A stretch of 64,000 nt of DNA from Scytonematopsis contorta HA4267-MV1 (GCA_019359035.1 JAHHIC010000074.1:124001-188000), one strand, 5' to 3'. Positions 43,870 through 54,500 are shown, counted from the stretch's first letter. A program made the numbers and translations. Notes: generated by a model not told the origin, from the letters alone.

Positions 43870-45003
43870 ATGACTCAAACTGCGAGCCAGAATCAGGGAG
43901 GAATGGCAGGATACGAATCGCTGGATGTGGAACTGAGACAAGTGTTCAAGTTTTTTAACCAAGAGCCAGCAGTACATGGAATCGACCTGGAAGTAAAACA
44001 AGGTGAATTCTTTAGTATCCTCGGGCCTTCTGGCTGTGGCAAGACAACTACGCTACGTTTAATCGCTGGGTTTGAAATGGCGGACGCAGGTAAAATATTA
44101 ATCCAGGGTCAGCCGATGAATAACGTACCAGCTTATCGCCGACCCGTAAATACGGTGTTTCAAAGTTACGCTCTGTTTAACCATCTAAATGTATGGGATA
44201 ACATCGCTTTTGGACTTAAGCTAAAAAAAGTACATCGTAAAGAAATTAACAGCAGAGTCGAAGAAGCATTAAAGCTCGTGAGGATGGAAGGCTTCCAAAA
44301 GCGCTTTCCCTATCAAATGTCTGGTGGTCAACAGCAACGTGTAGCATTAGCAAGGGCATTAGTTAATCATCCTGCTGTAGTACTACTAGATGAACCGTTA
44401 GGCGCCTTAGACTTAAAACTGCGAAAAGAGATGCAGTTTGAACTGTCGAATTTACATCGGGAGTTGGGAATGACCTTTATTATGGTGACTCACGACCAAG
44501 AAGAAGCGCTTTCGTTATCGGACCGTATAGCAGTAATGAATAAAGGAAGAATTGAGCAAATTGGTACTCCCAGTCAAATTTACGAAAAACCTCGTACTGC
44601 TTTTGTTGCCGATTTTATTGGTGATACGAATTTCTTTGCAGGTGAAATCGCAGGAGTAGATGGGAAAAATGTCAAAGTTATGACAAAAAGTGGGCTTGCA
44701 ATTGTTGTTAACCGACAAGAAGAAACACCAACAGTAAATGGAACATCTGTAAACGTGAGTGTACGTCCAGAAAAAGTTCAACTATCGCTTTATAAACCTA
44801 GCGTACAAACTAACTGTTTTGAGGGATGGTTAGTTAACGTCATGTATTTTGGAACCCACGTAAATTACGTTGTGGAATTAAAAAATAGAGAACGCATTAA
44901 TGTTTTACAACCAAATACTATGGGAATCTTGCCAGACCCAGATACACAAATTTATGCGTGGTGGACAGAAAAAGACTGTTTAGCAATAATAACCGACAAC
45001 TGA
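43870..45003 (+). CDS. potA: Spermidine/putrescine ABC transporter ATPase
   Basis: A 377-residue ABC ATPase: Walker A GPSGCGKTT at 52-60, Q-loop in VFQSYALFNHLNVWDN, signature MSGGQQQRVALARAL, Walker B VVLLDEPLGALDLK, switch histidine in MVTHDQEEA, and a C-terminal TOBE domain (about 290-365). This length and the TOBE domain fit PotA of polyamine importers. It is the first gene of potA-potD-potB on the plus strand; the 3' spacing to potD is filled by heptamers. Probably forms the cytosolic motor of the complex. Confidence 0.92.
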   Translation: MTQTASQNQGGMAGYESLDVELRQVFKFFNQEPAVHGIDLEVKQGEFFSILGPSGCGKTTTLRLIAGFEMADAGKILIQGQPMNNVPAYRRPVNTVFQSYALFNHLNVWDNIAFGLKLKKVHRKEINSRVEEALKLVRMEGFQKRFPYQMSGGQQQRVALARALVNHPAVVLLDEPLGALDLKLRKEMQFELSNLHRELGMTFIMVTHDQEEALSLSDRIAVMNKGRIEQIGTPSQIYEKPRTAFVADFIGDTNFFAGEIAGVDGKNVKVMTKSGLAIVVNRQEETPTVNGTSVNVSVRPEKVQLSLYKPSVQTNCFEGWLVNVMYFGTHVNYVVELKNRERINVLQPNTMGILPDPDTQIYAWWTEKDCLAIITDN

Positions 45004-45025
45004 TGACCGATGCCTATGACCGATG

Positions 45026-45072
45026 ACCGATAAGCAGTCAACAGTCAACAGTCAACAGTCAACAGTCAACAG
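45026..45072. repeat. GTCAACA heptamer array between potA and potD
   Basis: Five exact AGTCAAC units preceded by a degenerate ATGACCG repeat (45000-45028). The frame of potD runs through it, so an ATG at 45023 would translate it, but the likely start is downstream. Confidence 0.92.
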
Positions 45073-45085
45073 TGAGCAATTACCA

Positions 45086-46171
45086 ATGACCAAAAGAAGA
45101 AAATTTTTAACAGGGATTTTAGCGCTATCGAGCCTGTCTTTGAGTGGGTGTGGTTGGAGGCTAGGAAATGTTAGGGCAAACTCAATAGTAAAAGGAGTGA
45201 GTGACCAACTTTTTATTTATACTTGGACTCAATATACTGACCAACAATTGCTAAAAACTTTTAATGCCCAAAGTGGTCTCAAAGTGCTGGCAGATGTTTA
45301 TGATTCTAATGATGTAATGCTTGCAAAAATGCAAGCTGGTGGAGGTGCTGCTTATAGTGTAATTTACCCATCTGACTATATGGTTCAGAAAATGGTAAAA
45401 TTAGATTTATTAACAGAAATTAAAAAAGAAAGTCTAGTGGGCTTGGAAAATTTATTTCCACGCTTTCAAAATCCTACATATGACTCTAATAACCGTTATA
45501 GTATTCCCTATAGTTGGGGTACAACAGGTTTTCTATATAATTCAGAAAAATTACCAACCCCCCCTGATAATTGGGATTATATTTGGAAAAATAAAGAACA
45601 ATTAAAGAAAAAAATGACGTTGCTCAACGATGTTCGGGAAGTTATGGGTGGGACTTTGCGAATGTTGGGTTATTCTTACAATTCTAAAAATGAAGATGAG
45701 GTTAAACAAGCCTACGAAAAATTGAAAGAAATTCAGCCGTATCTCACAGCTTTTGATACTGATGCTTGGAGAAATAAAATTTTAGCGGGTGATTTATTAG
45801 TGGCAATGTGTTACTCATCAGATGCAGTAAAAATTGCTAAAGAAAACCCAAAACTAAAGTATATTGTTCCTAGTAGCGGTTCATCACTATGGACAGACAC
45901 TATTGTGATTCCGAAAACAGCCCCTAATCCTAATGGTGCTTATGCCTGGATTAATTATTTACTACAACCAGAAGTTGCTGCGGAAATCAGCCAACGTCTT
46001 GTAATTGCTACTCCCAATCGTCCTGGTTTTGAATTATTACCCAAGAAATTTCAAAATAATACTAACTTGTATCCCCCAGAGTCTGTTTTAGAAAAGTGTG
46101 AACGCATTGCTCCTTTGTCTGGCTTTGAAGAAGTTTATGAACGTTATTGGACGCAATTAACTAGTATTTAA
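45086..46171 (+). CDS. potD: Polyamine ABC transporter substrate-binding lipoprotein
   Basis: A 361-residue extracellular solute-binding protein of the PotD/PotF type (LFIYTWTQYTDQQLLKTFNA, YSVIYPSDYMVQKM, NKILAGDLLVAMCYSSDAV). The signal MTKRRKFLTG then LSSLSLSGC contains a lipobox with Cys22, and the twin arginine before KFL suggests Tat export. I chose the ATG at 45086; an ATG at 45023 is in frame, but its extra 21 residues are encoded by the heptamer array. It delivers polyamine to PotB. Second gene of the operon. Confidence 0.88.
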   Translation: MTKRRKFLTGILALSSLSLSGCGWRLGNVRANSIVKGVSDQLFIYTWTQYTDQQLLKTFNAQSGLKVLADVYDSNDVMLAKMQAGGGAAYSVIYPSDYMVQKMVKLDLLTEIKKESLVGLENLFPRFQNPTYDSNNRYSIPYSWGTTGFLYNSEKLPTPPDNWDYIWKNKEQLKKKMTLLNDVREVMGGTLRMLGYSYNSKNEDEVKQAYEKLKEIQPYLTAFDTDAWRNKILAGDLLVAMCYSSDAVKIAKENPKLKYIVPSSGSSLWTDTIVIPKTAPNPNGAYAWINYLLQPEVAAEISQRLVIATPNRPGFELLPKKFQNNTNLYPPESVLEKCERIAPLSGFEEVYERYWTQLTSI

Positions 46172-46196
46172 ATAATTAATATTTAATTAGAAACCC

Positions 46197-47114
46197 GTGT
46201 CTACTCACAATTCTTTCCCCGAAATCAATTCATCTAAATCCCTTAGCGATGTATCTTCCGTGCGTCGTCCACAGTTTAACTTTTTACAACCACTGGTATT
46301 ATTAGCTCCGGCTGGTATTTGGTTGTTATTATTATTAGTGCTACCAACACTAATAATTATTCAGTTAAGCTTAGTACCAGATATCCGACCAGGAGACTTA
46401 GTTAATCCTAGCGGTTTTAAAAATTATCTTCGTATAATTGACCCCCTTTACTTACAAGTAATTGCCCGTTCGCTATTTTTTGCTGTGGGAACTACGATTA
46501 TTTGTTTAATTTTAGGTTTACCTATTGCTTATTGGATTGCCCAAAAAGTACCACCGAAAGCCAGAACTTTGGTGTTATTAAGCTTTGTTTTGCCTTTTTG
46601 GACTTCTTCGTTATTACGTTCTTACGCTTGGATTACTATTCTTCGTCCAACTGGATTATTAAATACCCTGCTAACTAACTTTGGACTACCTACCCTGGAT
46701 TTACTCAACAACACTTGGGGAGTATTAATTGGTATGGGGTACAATTTTTTGCCCTATACAGTGTTAATTTTGTATGCTTCTTTTGAAAAACTAGATAAAC
46801 GACTATTAGAAGCAGCAGCTGATTTAGGAGCGAATCCCATATCAGCTTTTTGGAAAGTAACCGTTCCCCAAGCTTTAACAGGTATCGCTGCTAGTTCTTT
46901 TTTGGTATTTATTACCGCGTTAGGCGATTTTATCAATCCCGAACTACTTGGAGGTGCTTCCAGCATGACAGTAGCTCGGTTAATTTATAACCAATTCCTG
47001 GGAGCAACTCAAAACTGGGGATTTGGTTCAGCTTTAAGTACAACAATAATTTTGCTTGTTAGTGTTGCAATTGCTCTATTGATTAAATTTGGTGAAGCAA
47101 CTCCAAGAAGGTAG
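46197..47114 (+). CDS. potB: Polyamine ABC transporter permease
   Basis: A 305-residue inner-membrane permease with six spans and the EAA loop EAAADLGANPISAFWKVTVP near 205-223, matching PotB. It starts at GTG 46197, 25 bases after potD. A second permease, PotC, normally follows, but here the operon ends and a convergent gene begins 34 bases later, so PotC must be encoded elsewhere or PotB acts as a homodimer. Confidence 0.9.
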   Translation: MSTHNSFPEINSSKSLSDVSSVRRPQFNFLQPLVLLAPAGIWLLLLLVLPTLIIIQLSLVPDIRPGDLVNPSGFKNYLRIIDPLYLQVIARSLFFAVGTTIICLILGLPIAYWIAQKVPPKARTLVLLSFVLPFWTSSLLRSYAWITILRPTGLLNTLLTNFGLPTLDLLNNTWGVLIGMGYNFLPYTVLILYASFEKLDKRLLEAAADLGANPISAFWKVTVPQALTGIAASSFLVFITALGDFINPELLGGASSMTVARLIYNQFLGATQNWGFGSALSTTIILLVSVAIALLIKFGEATPRR

Positions 47115-47123
47115 GGAGTCAAC

Positions 47124-47155
47124 AATTCAAAATTCAAAATTCAAAATTCAAAATT
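47124..47155. repeat. TTCAAAA heptamer array, four copies
   Basis: Four TTCAAAA units between the convergent potB and cheA-like genes; the last one overlaps the stop codon of the latter. Confidence 0.92.
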
Positions 47156-50100
47156 GCAAATTGGTGGCTACTAAGGATTCTACATTAGCAATTAATTCAT
47201 TCTCTAAATAAGGCTTAGTCATATAAGCCAAAGCACCCAAAGCTTCAGCTAGTTGACGATGTTTTTCTGCACTACGAGAAGTTAGAACTATCACGGGTTT
47301 TTTCGCTAATTTCTGATTTTCTCGGATATTACTTAAAAGCTCAAAACCATTCATGCGTGGCATTTCTAAATCGGAAACAACAAGACATATTTCTGGATGA
47401 AGTTCTAATTGCTCCAAAGCTTCTACACCGTTTTGAGCTTGTAATACTTGATATCCATATTTTTGTAGAGTCAGAGAAAGAGTTTGACGCAGACTAATAG
47501 CATCATCTACTACTAAAACGACCTTTGATAATTTTTGAGTTTTAATTATCGAATTTTTGTTTGTTGAAGCTGTCAGCAAAGGTGTAGATTGATTATTTAT
47601 AGGAGAGGGAGGTAAAGCTTTTTTTGGATGAGCATGTGTAGGAAGTGTAATAATATCCAGCTTGGCTTGCATTTCATATGACCCTAATAATACTGTCCCA
47701 TCAATTACTAGGATAAGGTTACCATTTGGTAAGCTACTACAACCATATATATATCTTGGTGGTGGAATAGTATTACTTAAAGGTCTAATTACTAACTCTT
47801 GTTCGCCAAAAATTTGTTCAACTTCTAAAGCAAAAATTTCTTGATTATGGCGTAATAATAATATAGGATTGACTTTATTAATAGTGAAATTCTCATTATT
47901 TGTGAATTGATTACCCAATACACTAGGAATAAAAGAACAATTATATGCTATCAAATCCGAGAGCTTTCTAATACTTACCATTCTTTCATCTTTACCGGAA
48001 CTCCAGTGTAAAACTTTCTTCCCTTCAAATTCTTTAATTTGCTCACTTGTAGGGATTAATATTTTTTCAATACAGCCTAACAGCAAGGCATAAGTAATAC
48101 CTCCTGTTTGCACTAACATTAATTTGTCGGTTGTCATAGAAAAAGGTATTTTAAGTATGAATACAGTTCCTTTACCTGATATTGATTTAACAGCTATTGA
48201 ACCATCTAATGATTCTAATTGGGAACGAACAATATCTAGACCAATACCACGTCCAGAAATTTCACTTACTTTTCCTGCAGTTGTAAATCCGGGTGAAAAT
48301 AATATTTCTAGTAGTTCTTCTTCGCTTGGATTAGAGTAATAGGTATTATCTGTATCAAGTGGAGGTATGAGACCTAGCTCATTTGCTTTTTTACGGATAT
48401 TTTCAAAATTTAACCCTTGACCATCGTCCCTGACTTCGATAATAGTTTGACTACCTTGATGATAAGCATGAATTTCTATTAAACCTTTCTCTGGTTTATT
48501 ACGGTGATTACGAATTTCTGGAATTTCGATTCCGTGGTCAAAAGCATTACGTACTAGATGCAATAAGGGGTCATAGAGTTTTTCTGCAATAGCTTTGTCT
48601 ATCAGGACTTCAGTACCATAAAGTTTCATCTCAACATTTTTAGAATAAACATTTCCTAAATTTTTTATCATGTGAGGGAAACGATTTAAAATTTCACCTA
48701 AGGGTAACATTCTCGCTTCTACTAAGTTATCAATGATATTTAGTATTATGTGCTGTTTTTTATCAGCTATTTGAATAGATTGCCGAATAATTAAATCTAA
48801 TGATTCTGTTGTTTCCTGTAACTGTAAAGTTTCTTCAGTAGCTTCGTGTAGCTGCAAATAAAATTCCGTATATTCGTCCATCTCTAAGGAATCAAAATCG
48901 ACAGCAGCAAAATTTAACCTATTTTGTGATGTAAGATTTTGCGTTAATCGCGGTAATTCACCCAGCTTATTTAAAGTTGTTTGATGTCGTACTAGTTGCT
49001 GAGACAAGCGTTCAGTTAATTCTTGGATTTGTTCATCATATAAAAAACATCTTTTTTGATAAATTAATAATTCTCCGGCTATATAGTTGAGACGTTGTAA
49101 TCCATCGACATCTACTCTCACAAATGAACGTTGTCGGGAGTTTTGAGTTGGAGAAGTTTCAGGCTTATCATCTTTAACTTTGAGTTGCTTATTATTGTCT
49201 TGTAAATTCTCATTAGTCAACGGAATATTGATTGCATTATAATTTTGAATATCTTTCTGAATAAAAGTATATAATTCTAAATTCTCCGCATCATTATCTA
49301 AATTAGTAATTTCATTAGGATTTTTATTAATATTTTCAGATTGTTGTTGATTATTTAAATATTCTTGCCTATTTTCTTGACTATTTTCTTGACTACTAAA
49401 ATTTTGAGAACTTGATTCTCCCCAAATAGTTTCAACCAAGTTATTATCATCTTCCACCAAAGGAGGTATATAATGGGTGATTTCTTTAGTAATAAGTAAT
49501 TCTTTAAATTTAGGTCTATCAATCCAATTTTTTTCAGTTAATGTAACAGGATTATAATTTTTATATTCCTTACCTAATTGAATAATTTGTTTTTCTAGTA
49601 TTAAAATTATTGAAACAATACCATCCCTTTGATGAGTATAATTATTTGGAAGTGATTGAAACTTGGCTACAGATATCAGAATATTCAATACTACTCCGCG
49701 TCGATAAATAGAAAGACTAGGACTATCATTTTTATCCCGAGAAAATTCCAAAAAGCTATTGAGCCAACTTTGAACATATTGATTTAACTTATCTAGTTCA
49801 TAATCTGGCATTAATAAATATAAAGAAAACTCTTTATCAGAAATATTATTATAATGATTAAACCATCCAAATATATAGCGGATAACTTTTAAATAAAACT
49901 TAGCAACCACTGGTTTTAATGGTTGAGCATTACTTTTTCCTTTCGTAATTAAAAATTTATAAAACTCCTCAATCTCTTTTCTCAAAAACTTATCAATACT
50001 TGGTTGAGCAACAAATTTATTAGCAGATGAGACAGATGACACATCTTTAAATCCCACAGACAAAACATCCGTTACATCCGTTACATCCGTTACATCATCC

Positions 50101-50912
50101 GTTGCCAAATCCGTTGCCAAATCCGTTGACAGAGCGAATTTTTGTAAAGTAATAGAAACCTCTCCACCTTTAGTACGGTCACCAATTAAAACAGCTTCTC
50201 GTGCTTGTTGTAAATCAACTAAAAAACATTCACCAATATTTCTAACTTTACCAGGGTTAATACCTAAAGCAACAAGAGTAGTTTGAGCAATTCGTCCAAA
50301 ACCGGGTAAATTTAGAGATTCAGCTAAACCAACAAAAACTTCAGCTTGTGAACGTAAAAACTCAACTAATTCTGTATCATCTTGAATGTTTTCAAGAGCT
50401 TCTGTAACACTTTGAATACGTTGACTAACACCAGATTCAAAAATTGATTTAACAATATCAAATCCCAACTCTTCTGAAGTAGGAATATGTGTCTCAGTAT
50501 CAAAAGCATCACCAAGTTTTTCTTGCAGCTGAGCAAAAACAAAAGTTGCTCTTTGAAGAATTTCTTCTGTATTGATAGGAGCACCATTCAACTCAGCGGT
50601 TAGAGGTAATTGGAGACACTCATACGCTTGAAAAAGAAGAGCTAAAATTTCCGAATTAATAGTGACATCGGGATTGTAAAAAGCTTTAAAAATATCTTCC
50701 AGAGAGTGAGCTACTTTATTAATTGTCTCTAGCCCAACATTAGCAGCTCCACCTTTAATAGTATGAGTGGCTCGCATCAAATTATGTACAGTAGCAATGC
50801 TACGATTTTCTGACAAATTAAACAGTTCTCGTTCAATTGTATGTAATAATTCCGGAGCTTCTGAAAGGAAATAGATATAACCCTGTTCGCGAATAGAAGA
50901 ATCTGTAAGCAT
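47148..50912 (-). CDS. CheA-type hybrid histidine kinase (Hpt-HATPase-CheW-REC)
   Basis: A 1254-residue kinase. The N-terminal Hpt domain has the phosphorylated His50 in RATHTIKGGAANVG. A poorly conserved region of about 500 residues follows, with a TDLATDLATDDVTDVTDV repeat near 265-285. The CheA dimerisation and HATPase part includes LVRNAFDHGIE, VRDDGQGL and ISGRGIGLDIV. Then comes a CheW-like domain and a C-terminal receiver with Asp1181 (VVSDLEMPRM). It is the last gene of the motility operon and would relay the signal from the GAF receptor. Compare PixL, HmpE, PtxE and TaxAY2; which one it is cannot be told. Confidence 0.93.
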   Translation of the reverse strand: MLTDSSIREQGYIYFLSEAPELLHTIERELFNLSENRSIATVHNLMRATHTIKGGAANVGLETINKVAHSLEDIFKAFYNPDVTINSEILALLFQAYECLQLPLTAELNGAPINTEEILQRATFVFAQLQEKLGDAFDTETHIPTSEELGFDIVKSIFESGVSQRIQSVTEALENIQDDTELVEFLRSQAEVFVGLAESLNLPGFGRIAQTTLVALGINPGKVRNIGECFLVDLQQAREAVLIGDRTKGGEVSITLQKFALSTDLATDLATDDVTDVTDVTDVLSVGFKDVSSVSSANKFVAQPSIDKFLRKEIEEFYKFLITKGKSNAQPLKPVVAKFYLKVIRYIFGWFNHYNNISDKEFSLYLLMPDYELDKLNQYVQSWLNSFLEFSRDKNDSPSLSIYRRGVVLNILISVAKFQSLPNNYTHQRDGIVSIILILEKQIIQLGKEYKNYNPVTLTEKNWIDRPKFKELLITKEITHYIPPLVEDDNNLVETIWGESSSQNFSSQENSQENRQEYLNNQQQSENINKNPNEITNLDNDAENLELYTFIQKDIQNYNAINIPLTNENLQDNNKQLKVKDDKPETSPTQNSRQRSFVRVDVDGLQRLNYIAGELLIYQKRCFLYDEQIQELTERLSQQLVRHQTTLNKLGELPRLTQNLTSQNRLNFAAVDFDSLEMDEYTEFYLQLHEATEETLQLQETTESLDLIIRQSIQIADKKQHIILNIIDNLVEARMLPLGEILNRFPHMIKNLGNVYSKNVEMKLYGTEVLIDKAIAEKLYDPLLHLVRNAFDHGIEIPEIRNHRNKPEKGLIEIHAYHQGSQTIIEVRDDGQGLNFENIRKKANELGLIPPLDTDNTYYSNPSEEELLEILFSPGFTTAGKVSEISGRGIGLDIVRSQLESLDGSIAVKSISGKGTVFILKIPFSMTTDKLMLVQTGGITYALLLGCIEKILIPTSEQIKEFEGKKVLHWSSGKDERMVSIRKLSDLIAYNCSFIPSVLGNQFTNNENFTINKVNPILLLRHNQEIFALEVEQIFGEQELVIRPLSNTIPPPRYIYGCSSLPNGNLILVIDGTVLLGSYEMQAKLDIITLPTHAHPKKALPPSPINNQSTPLLTASTNKNSIIKTQKLSKVVLVVDDAISLRQTLSLTLQKYGYQVLQAQNGVEALEQLELHPEICLVVSDLEMPRMNGFELLSNIRENQKLAKKPVIVLTSRSAEKHRQLAEALGALAYMTKPYLENELIANVESLVATNLQF
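50065..50133. repeat. In-frame 9-bp and 15-bp repeats in the cheA-like gene
   Basis: CATCCGTTA is repeated three times (peptide DVTDVTDVTDV), followed by two copies of CCGTTGCCAAAT (LATDLATD). The frame stays open. Confidence 0.9.
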
Positions 50913-50913
50913 A

Positions 50914-50985
50914 GTGGGGAGTGGGGAGTGGTGAGTGGGGAGTGGGGAGTGGGGAGTGGGGAGTGGGGAGTGGGGAGTGGGTAAT
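50914..50985. repeat. GGGGAGT heptamer array upstream of cheA-like gene
   Basis: About ten GGGGAGT units beginning at the start codon of the cheA-like gene. With the array at 51431 it brackets the S23 gene. Confidence 0.95.
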
Positions 50986-51000
50986 GGGGAATATTGGATT

Positions 51001-51402
51001 TTATTCGTTGTGATTTGTGTTATTGTCTTTTTTTTGTAAAGAACGAATTAGTGCGCGAAGCGATTTTCCTACAGATTCGCATTGCTTTAAAACAGGCTCT
51101 ACTGATTGATTTGTTGTTAATCCAACTTTAGTTCTAGCAGAAAGCTGTAAATGAGTTTCTAGTTCTTTTAGAGAACCTTGTGCAATCCTTAAAAAGTGTA
51201 TGTATTCTGCACGATACTCTCGTCCATAGCCTTCCGCTATATTCGCTGGTATTGATGTTGCGGCTCTACGAATTTGTGAACTCATCCCATACAATTCGTG
51301 TTTGGGAAATGTATTAGTAAGGTGATAACAAACTTCAGCTAAATTCATTCCTTCTTGCCAAACAGTTAAATCTTGGTATGAGCGAATTTCACAACTTTTC
51401 AT
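51001..51402 (-). CDS. Four-helix bundle protein (S23/IVP family)
   Basis: A 133-residue helical protein of the 23S rRNA intervening-sequence/S23 family: SYQDLTVWQEGMNLAEVCY, then AATSIPANIAEGYGR and EYIHFLRIAQGSLKELETHL. Members form pentameric bundles; they have been found within rRNA intervening sequences and as free-standing genes, and may bind nucleic acid. Nothing links it functionally to chemotaxis. It interrupts the che-like operon between the receptor and the kinase and is flanked on both sides by heptamer arrays, suggesting insertion. Confidence 0.88.
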   Translation of the reverse strand: MKSCEIRSYQDLTVWQEGMNLAEVCYHLTNTFPKHELYGMSSQIRRAATSIPANIAEGYGREYRAEYIHFLRIAQGSLKELETHLQLSARTKVGLTTNQSVEPVLKQCESVGKSLRALIRSLQKKDNNTNHNE

Positions 51403-51430
51403 TTCCTAACTCACAATTTTCTAACATACA

Positions 51431-51524
51431 ATTTTCTAACTCACAACTCCTAACTCCCAACTCCCAACTCCCAACTCCCCACTCCCCATTCCCCACTCCT
51501 CACTCCCCACTCCCCACTCCCCCT
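51431..51524. repeat. AACTCCC/CACTCCC heptamer array
   Basis: About 13 units of CTCCCAA/CTCCCCA (the complement of the GGGGAGT family) between the S23 gene and the receptor stop codon, preceded by TTTTCTAACTCACAA and ATTTTCTAACATACA repeats. Confidence 0.95.
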
Positions 51525-54500
51525 AATTCACTTTAAATTTGCTCGCACTAGCTAAAAGTTCCTGTGCCATTCCGGATAATTGTTGGAACACTATTGCAAT
51601 ATTTTTGGCTTCTGATGAGGTATTTGATGCTAAACTTGCGACATCTTTCATGGAAGCTGTCACAGAAATTGATTGCAGCATTTGTGCTTGGTTGGCTTCT
51701 GTAATTTGCTGCAATAACTTACTAATTTCTGCTGTTGCTGCGACTATAGCATTCAAGTTTTGACGGGTTTCATTCACTAGGTTTGTACCTTCTATTACCT
51801 GTTGAATACCCGTTTCCATTGCGACTGCAACATCTCCTGTTTCTTCTTGAATTTCTTGAACTAGTTTTTCGATTTCTATTGTTGCTGCAGCTGATTGACG
51901 GGATAAAGAACGTACTTCATCTGCGACTACGGCAAAACCTTTACCATATTCACCTGCACGAGTAGCTTCAATCGCAGCGTTAAGTGCTAATACGTTTGTT
52001 TGAGTAGCAAAGTTGCTTATCAAATTTACAACCTTGGAGATTTTTTGCGAGGATTCACTAAGGCGTTTAATCTTTTTCCCTGTTTGGGCTACTGTTTCGC
52101 GAATTGCTTGAATTGCTTCTACGGTACGGTTCATTGCGATATCACCGAATTCGACTGTTTCATTCGCTTGTTCGACTGCCTTTTGTACCATCTCAGTATT
52201 TGCAACTACAGCTTGGGTAGAATCTACAACCTGTTGAATTTCCCCTAAAGCTTCATTAATTTCTTCTGATTGTTGTTGAGCTAAGTTAGTTAGTCCAGAT
52301 AGTCCAACTTCGCTATTTGCGGAAGTTTGTGCTACTTGTTGTGCAGCTTGTTGGACTTGAATAACAATTTGTCGCAATGCTTGAAGGGTATTATTATAAG
52401 CATCGGCAATTGTACCTAATTCATCTTCGGTAATTGGGGCACGTACTGTTAAATCACCGTTGAGTGCGGGTCTTACTGCGGCTAAAAGTTGTATTGCGGC
52501 TTTTTGTAAATACTCTTTTGCGGCTTTTTCTCGTGAAGCAGCTTCTGCTACTTGTGTAGATTGCTCTTGGAGTTTTTGTAAATACTCTGCTTGCTGTAAT
52601 GCAACACCAAATTGGTCTGAGATTTGATTCACCAAGCTAATTTCTTGTTCTTGCCATTCGCGAGGTGCATTACATTGGTGAATACATAATAAACCCCATA
52701 AATCGCTACCTTTAATCAAAGGTACAATTAAGTTAGCCCGAATTTGTAATTTAGCTAAAATCTCAATATAAGCCTCGCTTAAACCTGCACTATAAATGTC
52801 AGTAATAGCATGAACCTTACCTTCTCGATAGTCGGAAACTTGTTGATTATTGAAATAAAATTCTTTGATTTTACCTTTAGCAACAGAAATAAATCCTGGT
52901 AACACATCTTCCGCAACAAATTCTCCTTCTTCAAAGTTTCCTGTTTCAGCACAAAAACGGTAAACTCCTACACGGTCTGTATTCAAGGCACGACGTACTT
53001 CTCTTGCTGTTGAGTTAAATACTGTTTCTAAATCAGTCGATTCTCGTATACGCTCAACAATTTTACTTACTAATTGTTTTTGTTGTGCGGCTTGTTGTAA
53101 TTGTTGTGATTTTGCTTGTAACTGCTGTAAATACTCAGCTTGCTGTAGTGCAACTCCTAATTGGTCACCAATTTTTGCTAACAGATTTACTTCAGCTTCT
53201 TCCCATTCACGAGAAGAAGAATTTTGATAAGCTGCTAACATTCCCCAGAGCTTTTGTCCTTGAAAAATTGGGACAATTGCATAAGCTTTACATTGGTATT
53301 GCTCTAATACTTCAATATAGCAATCGCTAAATTCTGCTTTGTAAATGTCATTTCTGACATAAGTTTTTTTATTTCTAAGCTCTCCACCTAATGTACTTTG
53401 TAGGTAAGTATCTATAATTTCCGTTTTTCCTTGTGTTACTTGACTACTCTGAATCAAGTTTCGCATTGAGTAGCAAACGCTAACACTTTCTTGCAAGCGG
53501 GGAACTTGATATTGTCTATCGATTAAAGTCAACCAACCAGGTGCTACAGATTCGGAAACAAAAGCACCACCCCAATCTTGATTAAAACGATATACAGCAA
53601 CACGGTCAGCGACTAACAAAGAACGTACTTCTCTTGTAGTGGTGTTGAAGATATTGTCAATATCTAAGGATTGTCTAATTTTTTCAATTACTTTAGCAAG
53701 CGCACGGTCGCGTTCTGCTGATTTTGCGACTTGTTGCGATTGCTGCTGTAATTTTTCTAATGAATCAGTTTGTTGTATTGCAACACCTAACAACACAGCA
53801 ATTTGAATCATAGCGCTAATTTCTACCTCTTCCCACTGTCTTGTGCCTGAATGTTGGTAGCTAGCAAGTAATCCCCAAAGTTGGTTTTCTTTATAAATGG
53901 GGACTGTTAAATAAGCTTTTGCTTCAAACTGTTCTAAAAGCTCAGTATAACAAGGAGGAAATCCAGCTTTTTCGACATCATTAACCACAAAAGCACTTTT
54001 GTTTTGATAGCGACCACCCTTAGAATCTTGTAGGTAACTATCTTTTTCTTTGTAAATTGATGTAAGGCTACGAATGTTATCGCAATGACCATTTTCTTTT
54101 AATAATTCCTGGTCAATTTGTTTCTCTTTAAAAGGAATACAACCTTTAGCCATCGATTCAGCGATAAAATCACCACTCCAATCGGGATTAAAACGATAAA
54201 CAACCGTACGGTCTGCTTGCAATAATCGTCTAACTTCTGCGACTGTGGTTTGTAGAATTATTTCAAATTGAGAAGAATCTGGAGCTTTATCTATTAATGC
54301 TTCACCAATTTTACGAGTAAGTGCAATTAAGTTTTGCTGACGCTCTGCTGTACGAGCAAGTTTTTGGGATTGTTGTTCGCTTTGTTGTATTGATTCTACT
54401 TGAGCCACTGCAACACCAAAACTAGTCGCAAATTGCTTTAATAACTTAACTTCCCATTCTTGCCAATTGCGAGTCGCTGAATTTTGATAAGCTGCAAGTA

